This document shows positions 35,424 through 48,085 of a stretch of DNA of 64,000 nucleotides, piece by piece. The DNA is from Pogona vitticeps (lineage: Eukaryota > Chordata > Lepidosauria > Squamata > Agamidae): contig NC_135786.1 of NCBI RefSeq assembly GCF_051106095.1, forward strand, positions 88,262,001 through 88,326,000, in the 5' to 3' direction. Made by a program: the position numbers and the translations under genes. The notes beneath the pieces are model-generated. The model was not told the DNA's origin and searched no databases. It worked only from the letters and a program-made list of their open reading frames with translations. Positions within the stretch are counted from its first letter, which is position 1; every line of letters begins with the position of its first letter.

Positions 35424-35614
35424 CGGCAAGAGGAGAAGGGGAGGTAAGAGGAGAAGGGGACGACAGAGGATGAGATGGTTGGACAGTGTTATCGAAGCAA
35501 CCAACATGAATTTGACACAACTCCGGGAGGCAGTGGAAGATAGGAGGGCCTGGCGTGCTCTGGTTCATGGGGTCACAAAGAGTCTGTCATGACTAAATGA
35601 CTAAACAACAACAA
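35424..35614 (+). mobile_element. BovB/RTE LINE 3' end
   Basis: The frame at 35341-35592 translates within this part as 'GKRRRGRQRMRWLDSVIEAT', 'LREAVEDRRAWRALVHGVTK' and a stop, the conserved BovB ORF2 C-terminus. It is followed by 'gtctgtcatgactaaatgac' and an AAC-type tail. The 'aagaggagaaggggag' stretch is present twice at its start. Only the last 190 bases remain. Confidence 0.92.
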
Positions 35615-37334
35615 TATTGCAATACCCTACAGTTTGTTCTCAGATTGGAAGAGTTGAATTCTACCAGCTACACAATATATACATAGTTAATCACAAGTAA
35701 ACCCAGGCTTTTTTCATGGGCATTTTTTGTTTTGTCTCCAGCCAGGGGCTGGTTTTTCTTTTGTTTGTTTGTTTCTTTTGGTAATGATTCTCCTTGCATC
35801 ATTTTTTTTCTGATTTCCGACATGTGTAATCATGTATACTGTATATTATTGATCTGGATGGGCAGTGGAGGGTGTCAGTGACAAAAAAAATTTCAGCAAG
35901 TGACATAGCACTGAATTGATGTGACAACTTGTGAAACTACAGTGCTTATCTGACATACAATAGTATATTGGGAAAGCACAAGCTAGAAAAATTGGAGGAA
36001 GGTCAAGAGGAGCTCATTTGATGGGGTGAGAGTCAAACAAACATTGTATACACTCTTTTGTTCTTTCCTTTTTGCAAACATGCTACAATCAAGATAATTT
36101 CCCCCCACCAAATTTATTAATAACCTAACTTTTTCATAAAGTAATTCTGACTCAAATTAAAACCTGAGCGAGCAGCAAAATGTCTTCATCTGCTTTTCAT
36201 CAGGATCTAAGAGTGTAGCTACATAGTAGCAGCCCGATATAACTTTAACTGTCTTGTGTCCATCCTATGGAATCCTGGGATCTATATTTTAGTGGGATAC
36301 TTAGAACTGTCTCTAGAGAGCTTAGTACTCTCCCCTATACCACAATTAAACTAACTACCTTCCTTTTCATCATGAAACATTCAAATGGAGCAAATGATCA
36401 TGATGGGCAATATATGCTATGTTACGAGAATACCTGTATACAAATTGCTTCAAGTCATTTTAGGACCTGTCACACAATTATTTATCCTGACAAAAACATA
36501 TCTCTGTCAAGCTGCTTTTTGTCCCAGGAGGAAAGTAGTAAGTTGCTACTTTAAAAGCGAAACCAAGACAGACCCACTAAAAGAGCAACCTATCCTTATG
36601 TACAAACCAGCTGTTTGGGAAGTTAAAATGGGGTAGAAATGCCCTTGTATTGGAAGGAAGAAGCCCTGTTATCTAGTCCAATGGGATGGGTAAATTTCAT
36701 TGGGCTGTCCTACTTAGAAGTTGCTATTTGGGGAAATATGGGGTTTTGCCCAGAACAGTACCGGAGACCTGTTCCTCTCCAGTTCCTGGGGATGCTTTGT
36801 GGCTTGCCACATCAGTTGCATCTAGTCACATGTGTTGAAAATTTGGCTCACTTTTCCCAATCTAAAGTTGCCATTCCAGACCATTCTGTCCTGTTCCAGG
36901 TGGTTTGGGGTCGGCATTAAAGGGCTAATGAAGAGCACTATTTGGTGAGTTTGAGTTCTAACATATTCTTTTGATGTGTGTCCATCACAGTCCATTAGTT
37001 TTGGTATCAATTTTTATTAACCACTGCCCATTCTAGACCACTGGTCCAAGCTTTTAACTAATACCTTCACATTGCTCTGCCACGTGTTTCTGAGTTCAAC
37101 CTAACACATAGTTTGGCCTTCCCTGAATTGAGAGTTTCAGAGTATTGAAAGATACCAGCCTTCCTCTTAGCCTCCTCTCTCATCCTGGTTGTTCCGAGAG
37201 GCTGTGCAGATATGTCCAGAACAGCTGCCTTAGGCAGTAGCTTTGTTCAATGCATTTTTTTCTTTTTAAAAGCAAATACTGTATAGTCTATATATAATTT
37301 ATTGTAGCTGAATAACTTTTAATTATCCATCCAT
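35615..37334. other. No gene recognised
   Basis: A weak MITE-like 'ggaatcctgggatctatat' lies near 36270. Overlapping open frames at 36267-36920 (+) share no similarity with known proteins. Confidence 0.45.
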
Positions 37335-37392
37335 CACAGTTTTGTTGTGAACCACCCAGAGAGTGCTTTACACTATGGGGTGGTATATAAGT
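37335..37392 (+). mobile_element. SINE-1/L2-type tail
   Basis: 'gtgaaccacccagagagtgc' then 'tatggggtggtatataagtt', the same tail as 1-96. The head is missing. Confidence 0.75.
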
Positions 37393-37466
37393 TGAATGAA
37401 TGAATGAATGAATGAATGAATGAATGAATGAATGAATGAATGAATGAATGAATGAATGAATGAATG
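37393..37466. repeat. (GAAT)n microsatellite at a SINE tail
   Basis: About 18 units follow the SINE-1 tail directly. The unit differs from the usual AAAT by one base. Confidence 0.95.
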
Positions 37467-40400
37467 TTACTGAGCTGCTTTGAAATTTAAAATAGTAATC
37501 TCAGCCTGCAAGCAGCTGTTCCTTAACTACATTTCCATCCTTTTCTTACATGTTCAGAAGTCATTGCTTCACCATGAGAACTGGATGTACTTTTACTTGT
37601 CTTCAGGGCTTTTAATACCTAGATATCCATTTTGATTCATCTCTGTGGGTTTCTAATGCTGGAGACAGAGTACCTTACCACTGCTGTCTTTATACCAAAT
37701 CAGTTCTATGATTGAGCTCTACACCAGCCTGACTGATATTTGCACATGGTATATATTAAATTCCAGTTGCATATCCAAAAATGTTCCAATACCCAGTTTT
37801 CACATCTTCAAAGTAATACATGAAAATCCATATGTGCACATGTCTCCTATATACAGTACCAGATGTGTGAGAGAAGTACTCTGTTCAATACTTAAGTTAT
37901 TGAACAGAATAGGAGGGAAATGACATTTCATTCTGACCTGGAGTTTCCAGATGCTAGTTTTGTATTTTCTTCCACACTGGGAAACATTGATGCAATTACT
38001 GAAATCCTTTGTTGTTGCTACTGGAATGGAAATGTAGAAAACCTCAGGGATATATTTCTAGATTATTTAGTACAGCCTTTAATCCAGAAGAAGCATGTTC
38101 ACCCTGCTGAATGGATCAGCTGGTGTACTGAATATACACACAGCCCTGGTTGTTTATTAGCATCTCATACTATTATTTCTGTAAAAATAGTTGTTGGACT
38201 GCATGCAGAACATATATACATAAACTAAGTATAACTTTATGTGTGATATTCCTACATATTTATATAAACCCATGATTCTTAAAACAGTGATCTACAGATT
38301 ATAAGGAGTGCACAGTTTGTTTTCATGAGATCAAGAAGTGAACTTAATAGACAGTTTTCTTCCTTAGATGCTATTTTTGTGGAACCAGCCTGAAAGCCAA
38401 ACTATATGTTACAGAAGGCTTATTATTAAAGGCCACTCTTGTTGTCTCTCCTGTAGTAGACTCTTATCTTTGGAAAGCTCACGCTACTACAAGTTCCACA
38501 GGAGGCTCTCTAATTTGTATACCTTTCACCTGGCACATGTCTATGGCAGGACTAAAAGCAGATGAAGCTGCAGGTTGCTCAGTGGTGTTCATGATATCAC
38601 CTATCAGTGATCTTGCAGTCTTCACATATGACAACACAGAACAGAATCCTATTGGTGATTTATGTATGCAGAAGAAAAAGTTGTGTAAGTGGTTTTGTCA
38701 AATTGCTACTAATCAATGAAATGCTGGTTGCATTCTTGGGCATGTGACTCATCATATGACCAGGTATGCAACCAAGAAGACAACTAGCAGTTTATTAGTT
38801 AGAGATAATTGTGACTCTCATAATTACCTTTACACATAGAGTACGTAAACCAAAAATAGATCTCTGGACATATTTGTAGTTTTCCTAGCTCCTTCTCCCG
38901 TACAGATGCACAACTGTCAAGGTTTGTATAGAGTTGCAAAATAATTAAGGGGAGTGCAAAAATGCACCCTTGAAAATGGACATTATGCTTAACAAACTGA
39001 GACTGGAGCAGCCGTGTGCAAAACAGTCACTGCAAGACACTCAGTCAGATCACTATTCACATTTGTTGAAAAATGTGACAATGACCATTTCTCTGTGTTT
39101 GAGTGACAATGGTTAATTGATGAAAAAAGGAGTCAGCTTCTGGGATTTTCCTTTGTTTGGTGTTACTTTGTGAATGGTAGCGAGCACAAGAGAGAATCCT
39201 GTAGATCATCTTGACTGCTCCCACTGGTGTCAACAACATTCAGGCTGCCCTATGCTGTGTAAAGCTGGCAACTTTTTTCCTGCTGGCAATATTATTCAGC
39301 AATATAATTCCATTTCCTGGTGTTTGAATCATAGATACAAAAGCACAATGCCCTACATTTATGAACAGGAAGGTTTTCCTTAAAAAAAAGAATTGAATAT
39401 TTAAGGTGGTTCTCAACTACATCGTAGATGTCCTTTATTCATGCACACAGCCCACTAAGCCAAGTCTTTTAAAAATATTTTAATATGCATTTTTCAAAAA
39501 GCCAGTTCTTCTCTTGGTGTGAAGCAGGGAAATGGAAATCATGTGTTTTGGATTTCAATTGCCTGAAGCCAACATGAGGAATAGTGGGGGTGGGGGGGTA
39601 TGGATGTTTCAAACCAGAATATCGGGAGGTCCAAAATTTCCCCTCACTTGTGTAAACCAATCTCCTTTTTTGTTTTTTCCTAGGTCGGTGGATATGGGCC
39701 AAGCCAAGGGATTCAGAATATCTCCAAAGAAAAAGTCTAACCCCAGTGAATTTTTACAATTTAAGAGCTGCTTAGAACCTGGGGTATAATTTATGCCATA
39801 TGGTCTCTGCTGTACCAATTTCAGACTGATGCATGCAATATAGAGGTTTTTATCATTAGACCATTGCACTGTAACATTCCATTAAAACAACAAGCCTGGC
39901 CTTTTCTTGGGTACCACATGCCCTTTTCTTGTACTTGTGATTTGTTTATCAACTGTATCTTAGAACAGCCCATCTTGCCCCAGAGGAAAGAAGGGGAATG
40001 GTAATATACTACACAATGAGATTTGAAAAGCTTATGTTGTTAGAACTCATTTTCTGTAAATAGTATTTCTACAGAGGTGTTGGCATTCAAATTATTTCTG
40101 AAATAATATTTAAAATCCTCTCTGGTGGAAGAAAAACTTCCACACGTTAAAAAAATGACTTGCACAATACATTAAATGATTATATTGTAGAAATGTATAG
40201 CACTGATAATGACCACAGAGTAAAAGGAATAAAACCAACCAACCAACCAAGATATTTTCAGGGGTTTAAAAAGTTACACCTCTCAATTGCTGTTTAATTT
40301 GTACATTGTGGATTCCAAAGTCCCTTTCAGGGATGAGGGGATGAAAGTGCATTGTAAAGTCCTAAAGTAAAAGGAAAGGAAAGTCCTAAAGTAAAACAAA

Positions 40401-40927
40401 GTGAGTGGAAATCTCAGGACTGCATTCTTACTTATTCATTGAATCCCAATAAATATGGATCTGCATTGCAACAAATATGGACAACTTCCAAGTTATTTTC
40501 ATAGCCAATTACCAGGCAATAAACATAGCATTTTATGATGCATGAAACAATGTTACACCATGAAAGCATGTGTTAAAGAGAGGAGGACTCGTACCTCATA
40601 TGTTTCTGTTTTACAAACCTAAGTTGCCTCGTGTTGAATTCAGTTAACCATATTCAGGATAGTGATTAGACACAAATCTGTCTCTTACTTCAGCCATGAA
40701 GCTAACTGGGACTATCATTATTGCAGCCTTTATTTACTTTGCATGGTTTGTTTCTGAGGGCATAAAATGGTGCAGAGGTATAGCGTACCACCCTGGCTTC
40801 CTAAAGGAAGGATGAATCAAAAGTGCAATAGCATGAACAAAAACTAAATACATATATTTATATTCAAATACTATATGTAAATGTCACCATTGTATTAACT
40901 ATACTGAGACAAATAGGAAGTAGCACC
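37467..40927. other. No gene recognised
   Basis: The 102-codon frame at 37920-38228 and the 85-codon frame at 39532-39789 (+) resemble nothing known. A short duplicated 'aaagtcctaaagtaaaa' occurs at 40354-40396. Otherwise unassigned. Confidence 0.45.
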
Positions 40928-41191
40928 TAGAGGTGGGCATGAACTGACAGTTCTCCAGCTTTTGCTGGTTCATCCTTTAGGCGAACAGGTGCTTGGCAGT
41001 TCCCAGCACAACCTCCTCTGATGGGTACCCACGCCAAGGCAATGTCCTAGCTTCCTTGCTCCACCCCCTTCAGGCACTGCTTCTGAGTGGTTGTCCACCA
41101 GAGGAGGTGGGGCTAGGAACTGCCAAACACTTGTTCATCTGAAGGATGAACTGGCACAAACCACTGAGCCACTGGTTTGTGCCCATCTCTA
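40928..41191. mobile_element. Palindromic hAT-type MITE (264 bases)
   Basis: The left half begins 'tagaggtgggcatgaact'; the reverse complement of the right end begins 'tagagatgggcacaaacc'. The two halves stay alignable almost to the centre ('ggcagttcccagcacaacct' against 'ggcagttcctagccccacct'), so the whole element can fold into one hairpin. There is no coding sequence. The target duplication is not clear. Confidence 0.8.
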
Positions 41192-42955
41192 CTCCTTCTT
41201 CTGAAAGAGATATTAATTTATAGCTCTTTCTATGTGTCTTTCTGATGTAATTACCACTCTGACAAAAAAAATGTAGGCCTATATAGCACTGGTAGTGACC
41301 ACGGAATAAAATGAAGCATGTAGTAAACAGTCATAAGATTTTAGTAGCTTACAAACCCATACATGCCTCCAGAATCTTTTATGAACAATTGTCATAGATT
41401 ATGTTGCCACATTAATCCAAAGAGCTAATTTATACATTTAGTGTGCTGTTAGAATGGCTCAGTGTGACTTTGGAACAGAATGTTGCCTAGCTATTTGGAG
41501 CTGATTGCGTGATGGTGGAAAACAGCAGAATAATGATATATTAACTTAGCTACTGTTCATAATTATTACTTAATATACTTAACAACAGTGATAAATTAAC
41601 TCTTAAAAGCTGGACATTTTGACCTTCCATTTAAAGAAATTTACTACTTTTATTCTAGAAGTCTGTTGGACGGGGTTGTAGTTGTGCCTGATGTAAAGTG
41701 CTATTTTTTATGTTGAGATAGAGATGACAAGCGTTTAGCCATACCCTTTGAATGAGGAAATTGCTTCAAGAAACAAATTGTTTACTCTTCTGCACCTTCT
41801 CTCTTTATCACCCTTTCTCGGAGTTCTCACTGCCTTTTTTGTACTTCCATCAAAAAAAAAAATTCTCTCACCCATTGCACAAAGGCATTGGGCTTGGCTC
41901 CACCATTAGGCAGAAAAAAACGCTTGCACTGGGTCATGTCCATGAGATGTTGGAGGACAGACCCACATATGCCACTGTGGCTCTGGCCTCAGCCCCCTAA
42001 GTTAGCCTGCTGCCTTCAAGTGCCTCGGAAAATGCTGCCTCATTGCCAGTCTTGAAGTACATTACAAATGCCAATCCAGACAGCTTCTCCACATGGAACT
42101 GAGGGGAAGTACATCTTCTTATTCACACCAGACAATGAAATGTGTCGGACCAGCCCTGACAGTCATAACGTATGTTGCTTTCTCTTCCTCATGCCTCTGC
42201 TACTGCCAGCTCAAGGGCTTCTTTCTTCTCAAATAATGACGAGTGGGGAAGGTTAACAGAGGTGAAGTCCAGAACTGTATGTTTGCTGTGGTTCTGTGGT
42301 ACACACTTTGGGCATGTTTATTTTTTAATTAAAATACACAGTTTCTAGCTATTTTCTTTGAATCCCCTGGCGCTGCAGTGAGGGATTCCAGCTTATGGTC
42401 CTGAAACACAGTCTGGGTGGTTCTGTAATAAAAGGATTTGAAACTGTTTTTCATTGTGTGGGAGATGCTTATTTAACCAGATACTGTTCTCTGATGGCTG
42501 GGTATGTTCTGTCTTTTATAATGAGGGAAGCCCATTCACCTGATGCTGTTTTATTTCTCCCCATCTCCATCCTTGATGTTTCTATTTGGTAATAAAGAAG
42601 GATCAGAACTGTAGAAGTTTCCTTTGAACACAGGTATTTTGCAAAAATAGGAAGATTACCTCCAGCTGCAGGAGCTATACAGATGTTTATATTTTTCCAT
42701 ACACTCTTCTTTGTGCTGCCACTGGATCGCATACAAAACTCTACCTGACTGTCAGCTTGAATACACAGACTATTTGTCAGGAAAAAAAGAATGATTCTTC
42801 TATAAATATAGATGAGGGTAAATGAATTAAGCTACAAAAATATGGCAGCTATGCCTTAAGGAACAAAATCATGGGTGCCCCACGTGCATAGCACAATCAA
42901 ACCAAGGGCATTGTTCATTTATCTTATTTTTCCTCCTGAATGGATGGACGGATGT

Positions 42956-42958
<3 letters not shown>
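41192..42958. other. No gene recognised
   Basis: Only short unsupported open frames (for example 41752-42000, +). Confidence 0.5.

Positions 42959-43022
<64 letters not shown>
42959..43022. repeat. (TG)n microsatellite
   Basis: About 32 dinucleotide units. Cys-Val and His-Thr frames on the two strands are translations of the repeat. Confidence 0.97.
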
Positions 43023-43027
<5 letters not shown>

Positions 43028-43751
43028 GAACAATATATACTGTATATAGAACAAGTGATGGGGTGACAAACGGAGAAGAAGCCCATAAACATTCTATGAA
43101 TGAGATGGGAAGGATTATAACACAGTAAAAAGACTAATCTGGAAGGCTCCTTTGGGTGGCAAGCCACCTTTCCCCAACTTGGGTTCCCCCGATACATTTA
43201 GGGAACTGTATTCATCACTGCTGCTCACTGGTCATGGGAGTTGTGTTCGAATGACAGCCATCAGCTTCAGACAGAACAGAGACAGCTTGAATTCACAACT
43301 GGACTCGACAACAACGGGAAGCCAAAATTTGCCTTGCATTTTTGTTCTCGGCCAATACAGTGATTGCTTTCTATTGCCACCTCACACTGGCAGCTTGTTG
43401 CCTGGGGGGGGGGGGACACATTTCAATGTCTGCTGATTCTTCCCCATTACTTTAGCTGGAACAGGATGAGCACATAAAAAGACCCAGTCTGATTTTATGC
43501 TTTTTTTCCCCCTTAAATCTCTCCCCTTTCTCTATCCCCAAGGGCAGCTTGGGGACTAAACTCGGGATATTGCCTGAACATTTCAGATGGTTTTATACCA
43601 AAAGCAAGACTGGTCTAATAAATGTATTACCCTGTTATAAATGTCAAAATTCATGTAATGGTAAACTTAGCTTCCTTCTACTATGGTAGCTGAGGACTCA
43701 AGGGTGAGAAAGGCTGGGATCTTGGGTGAACTAAGAAGAGAATCCTAGCAT
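43023..43751. other. No gene recognised
   Basis: Unassigned; contains a short poly-G run at about 43405-43415. Confidence 0.5.
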
Positions 43752-43945
43752 GTGATTGTGTGTTGTGTGTCATCATGTCACTTCAGACTTATGGCAATCC
43801 TCCGATGGTTTTCAACATATGTAAGATATTTTATGGCGTGGCTTATGATTCTCATGCCCTCCCAGTGACTTTCTGTGGCAGACCAGGGATTTGAACTCAG
43901 GCCTAGTGACTCCTAGTCCAATATCCTATCTACTACAATACTTGA
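43752..43945 (-). mobile_element. tRNA-derived SINE with RTE-like tail
   Basis: On the minus strand: a head with 'tagtagataggatattggac', the B-box-like 'gttcaaatcc', then 'ctggtctgccacagaaagtc'. The tail 'attgccataagtctgaagtg' leads into a CACAACA end. The tail is the RTE type shared with SINE-2 and with the LINE end at 58140-58612, but the head differs from SINE-2. Confidence 0.8.
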
Positions 43946-44798
43946 TTCTTGTTTCATGATCATCCAAGAACCAAGCCATGGAGGGGATTAGAGTAGCGGA
44001 ATTTACTCCTAGAGCTGGCTCCTCCACTCAGAAAGGTCTATACAGAAAGTGTATGTGGGGGTCTATCTTGCTACTTGACCTCTAGACATTCTGGAAGATG
44101 AAAAACATGTATTTTAGTAGATACCTATTTATAGCTATAGAAGAGCAACGAGAAATCAGTCATTTCTCATTCAGTAAACATCAATTAGCATGAATAATAT
44201 ACTTTTAGTTGCAGCTTTGAAAAGGATACGAGATTTTATTTCCCTATCTCTAACCTATGATCACCTCTGTAATAAGTGTAATTTCAGAGTATTCTCTTTA
44301 ACTTCCTATACAAGGTTATGCCTATAATATATATTTTAATGCACTATCACTTAAAAGGTAGATGAGGAAGGCTAAGCTTTGCTTTAAAACACAATCTGAG
44401 TTTTACAGCTTGGTGCTTTGAAGTTAGTTCCATAAGGACCTGTGACTCACTAACTTTTAATTTAAACTTTGTATACTATGACTTCCAGAAGATAGAATGA
44501 AAAGTTTGGATAATGAAATGAAGGAAACATGAAAAAGATGCCTTTGATCTGGGATTCTTCCCACTAGCATGAGATCACAACCATTTCATTATGTTTTATT
44601 GACTGGAAGGAGTTGAAAGCTACTAGAAGGCAGACATTGGCACTAACTCCTCGATTAAATAACTACTTTTCTATCAAGCATGCCTCTTACCCGGTACAGT
44701 AGTTCCTGTTGAGTTACAAAACTGATTCCTTATTATTTGGGGTTTGAAGAGAACCTCCTTAAAACACTGTTCAGCTCACATTGTATATTAGACTGGTT
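43946..44798. other. No gene recognised
   Basis: Unassigned AT-rich sequence. Confidence 0.5.
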
Positions 44799-44799
44799 A

Positions 44800-44872
<73 letters not shown>

Positions 44873-44873
44873 G
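44799..44873. repeat. (GTT)n microsatellite
   Basis: About 25 perfect trinucleotide units. AAC/GTT runs often derive from RTE-type tails, but no LINE or SINE body is visible beside this one. Confidence 0.97.
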
Positions 44874-45217
44874 ATCTACCTATCCACTTTTCACCAAAAA
44901 TGTTTGCAGGTTAAACTCTAGTGATATAGAAAAGTAAGCACTAAGTTGAACACAGTGCACTTATTTCATTAAAAGCAAGTGTGCATTTAAAAGCCAAAAG
45001 AAAAGCTATGATGAATGAAAAGGCTTTATCTGGCTGGCGCCTAAAAGGTAACAACATTACTACTAGGTGAGCTTCCTTGCAGAGCAAATCAGAATTTTAA
45101 AAAAAAATTCGTTGGATACAGACATTGGTAGAGGGTCTTGATACATGAACAGAATATGGCGGTAGTTATAGTTCAGCATATAGTTTGACATCTTTGGCAG
45201 ACACCAGTTGTGCTGAG

Positions 45218-45575
45218 GCTGATGTACAGGGAGAAGGCCTTCTCTGCGGCTGTTCCCAGACTCTAGAGCTCCCTCCCACAGGAGGCCAGGCTGACCCCAT
45301 CTTTGCTGTCCTTGTGCAAGCAAAGTCTTCAGACAGACTTTTACTTAGTGACTGACTGTCCGAGATTTTTTAAAATGGGTTGTTGTGCCTTGTTGCTTTG
45401 TATGTGTTTTTGGTCTTGATTTTGTTTACTATTTTAGTGTGGCATTTGTTTGATTCTTTTGTAATATTTATACATTTACTGTTTTAAGCTTTTAAACTTT
45501 GTCTTCTACTGGTGTAAGCAATCTCGGGCCCTTTTTAAGGAGACAGGCAAAGTAAAAATATTTGTAATAAATAAA
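45218..45575 (+). mobile_element. L2-group LINE 3' end with C-terminal coding remnant
   Basis: The first bases translate as 'EKAFSAAVPRL' and, after a stop, 'SSLPQEARLTPSLLS', the L2-group C-terminal pattern (compare 'LAVAPRLWNNFPPEIRA' near 16.4 kb). A 3' UTR matching 6198-6416 follows, then 'gggccctttttaaggagac' and a short AAAT tail. Confidence 0.82.
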
Positions 45576-46764
45576 TAAAAAGTAAAGTAGAGGCATACGT
45601 ATTTCTATGGGAGCAGTGAATATTTGCTATGCATAGAATCTGATAGCTTGGAACCCCTCTTGAGTGAAATATAGGGCATTTATGAAAGAAATGACATGCT
45701 TGATCAATAGAGAGGAATGGAGTCACTGGCTGGAGCTACATGACTATGGCAAAGAAGAGAAGTGAAGAAGAGAAGAGAAAATGAAGATAGATCTCAGAAT
45801 ATCAGTCTCCTCATTGAGTGGGTACCATGTGCCTTGTGGGCCTTACAAGGTCCTCTAGGGGCATATTTGCAGTCCCCAGAATTCCTGGGCACCCAAGCCC
45901 CCTCTATACTGAAAAAAAGAGAGCTTCTAATAAATTTTTTAATGAATTGTTTTTCCTCAAAGCTCCCCTTGCACCTCCAGAGTGTTTGTGTATGGGGGGG
46001 GGGCAGGGTTTCCAATTTTGTCTTGTTTTGTGAGGTTGCCTTTAAAAAATATTGGCCACAAGAGGCTGCAAGAGGCTTTTAAAGCTTTTTTTTTAAATAA
46101 AAAACACTAGGTTTAGAGAAAAAAATTTAAAGTAATTTTTAAAATATGCAAATAAGTCTCTTTGGCTAGGTCTCTTCAGTTATCTCCACCATCCTAGGAG
46201 TGTAGCTGCAGGGTTTCCACAAAATCTGAAAAATACTTCTTGGCTCTGGTGTAATTAATTACCTAGCCCTAACCCTGGGAAGAGATAGAACACAGGAGAC
46301 AAAGGGAAAGCACTCCATCCTAACAGCTTATTTCTGCTCCTACTGCCCCCAGGAGATGCATCCTTGCTTTTGCAGGTGTGATTGTGCATCTTCTTCATTT
46401 CTAGCTGGAACTAGCCACAAATTTTAATGTGTGAATTGAAGAAATGCTTTGTTTATCCTACAATGCCAAGATTGCCTGCGTCTTTCCGTCAAGCGTATTC
46501 CGAAGTCACAAAACTGGGTTTCTTACTGTAAAATGTCTGCACCACCCTATCACACTCTCAAACTAGCAGAAGCACACAATACGATGTTATCTCTCTGTTT
46601 GCACTAACAGGAAAGGGTGAGATCAGTCTTGGTGTGGGAGTGTAGTTTTGCTTGAGTTTGAAATGACTGCTTTGTTTAAGAGAAATAACAAATGGATGTG
46701 TTTTGGCAATGAAGAAAGTGAATATTTAAGTCGAAAGCAGCTGTGACCCACCTGGTATCTTTCA
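45576..46764. other. No gene recognised
   Basis: Unassigned. The overlapping frames at 45762-46082 (+) include low-complexity G and T runs and are not supported. Confidence 0.5.
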
Positions 46765-46860
46765 GTGGTGTTGATCTGGAAATCCCATCATCCGCAGTCA
46801 GCATGGGGAAGATTGGAGATGTAATCCAACACATCTGGAAAGCTTCACATTGGAGGGATG
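46765..46860. mobile_element. Old palindromic MITE relic
   Basis: 'aaatcccatcatccgcagtc' then 'agcatggggaagattggaga' and 'tgtaatccaacacatctgga' follow the layout of the common reptile MITE whose arms read 'actcccatcatcc' and 'gttgtagtccaacatctgg'. Confidence 0.5.
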
Positions 46861-47689
46861 GTAATCTAAATCTAGAGAAAGTGTGCCTAATTTTGTACTT
46901 TTAAAAAACATAATGTGAATTTGTAAGCCTGTTTTAGACACAAAAATAGCACTATATGAGATCACTTGTTTTCAAAAACAGATGTATGGGAAGAGCCTGA
47001 GGGTTTATTCTATACTGTGGAGAATGTTTAGATACTATGAATTACTTCAGGCTTGCCTTCTGGCAATCACTGTAACTATTGTATGGCCTTTGGACGTACA
47101 CAGATGAACGTTGGGCTAGACACACCATTTCTGTAATTGCAGATGATGTTTGACTGCAGTCTGCAGGGGAGCTGGGTGTTGATGTTAACCAAATGAGGAA
47201 TTTCTTCCAGAACATCTGGCACCAATGAAGACCAGACAAATCACAGGTAGTTAGGGTCAGCTATAAAGAGCATGCAACAGAAATGTGTTGTCTGTTATCT
47301 TATTTACTAAGTGGAACACACATTAAAAAACAAACCCATTCACTTTTCCTTTCTGGAAATTTCATGAATTTCAAAGGCTCACGTATTCTTTTCATGTATT
47401 TATAATTTCACCTCTGGAATGCTAGTATGGAGTTAGAAATACCAATAAAAGAGATGAGGAAGCATCCATCAGTGCTATGTATTAGTTGTGCACATAGATG
47501 GTGCTATGTATCAATCAATAAAATGAATGTGCTTATCTGAATACAGTATCTACATCCTGATTTTATAGTAAAAGAAATCCTGCCTCTTACTGAGGATTCT
47601 GGGAAGATAAAATATTTCATTCACACACGGCATCATTCAGGTTTTAGGCCTCAATATCCCATAACGCTCGCTCAGTGCATCAGTGATGG
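46861..47689. other. No gene recognised
   Basis: Unassigned sequence. Confidence 0.5.
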
Positions 47690-48085
47690 TCTGCTACAAT
47701 CTAAAAAAATATTATTAATAATTCCTCTGACTCTCTGCAGAGGAGTGGAAGAAGTGTTTAATTTGCCAATATCCTGAAGTGGTTCCTATTAAGCCACTTC
47801 GCAATATCAGAAATTCCAACTGGAAGAAGCCTTGAAAGTCAGAAGACTTGCTTTTGGTCTGCTTCTAGTGATCACACACAATATAAATGGACCGAACCAG
47901 GGTGATCCTATCTGCACAAAAAAAGTAGAAGCTCCTGACAGGGTCTCATAAAGGTGTGGATAAGACCACTCTGGGGACAATTTGGTTCACTCCAGTGATT
48001 ACATCACCTGATCACTGGAAAAAGGAGCAAACCAACCCATCCCCACGTTGGATCAAATAGTGGGCTAGATGCCCATCTGCTTGCA
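47690..48085 (+). repeat. Unnamed interspersed repeat, copy B
   Basis: Aligns with copy A at 9005-9405 in the same orientation over nearly 400 bases with moderate divergence: 'gtttaatttgccaatatcct', 'aaaagtagaagctcctgac' and 'gatgcccatctgc' are clear anchors. It lacks the hairpin that precedes copy A. Class not determined. Confidence 0.65.

Noticed and set aside
39660-39789. Possible exon after 'ttttgttttttcctag' with an open frame to 39789
   Set aside because: The acceptor-like sequence is good, but the peptide resembles nothing known and no matching donor or partner exon was found.
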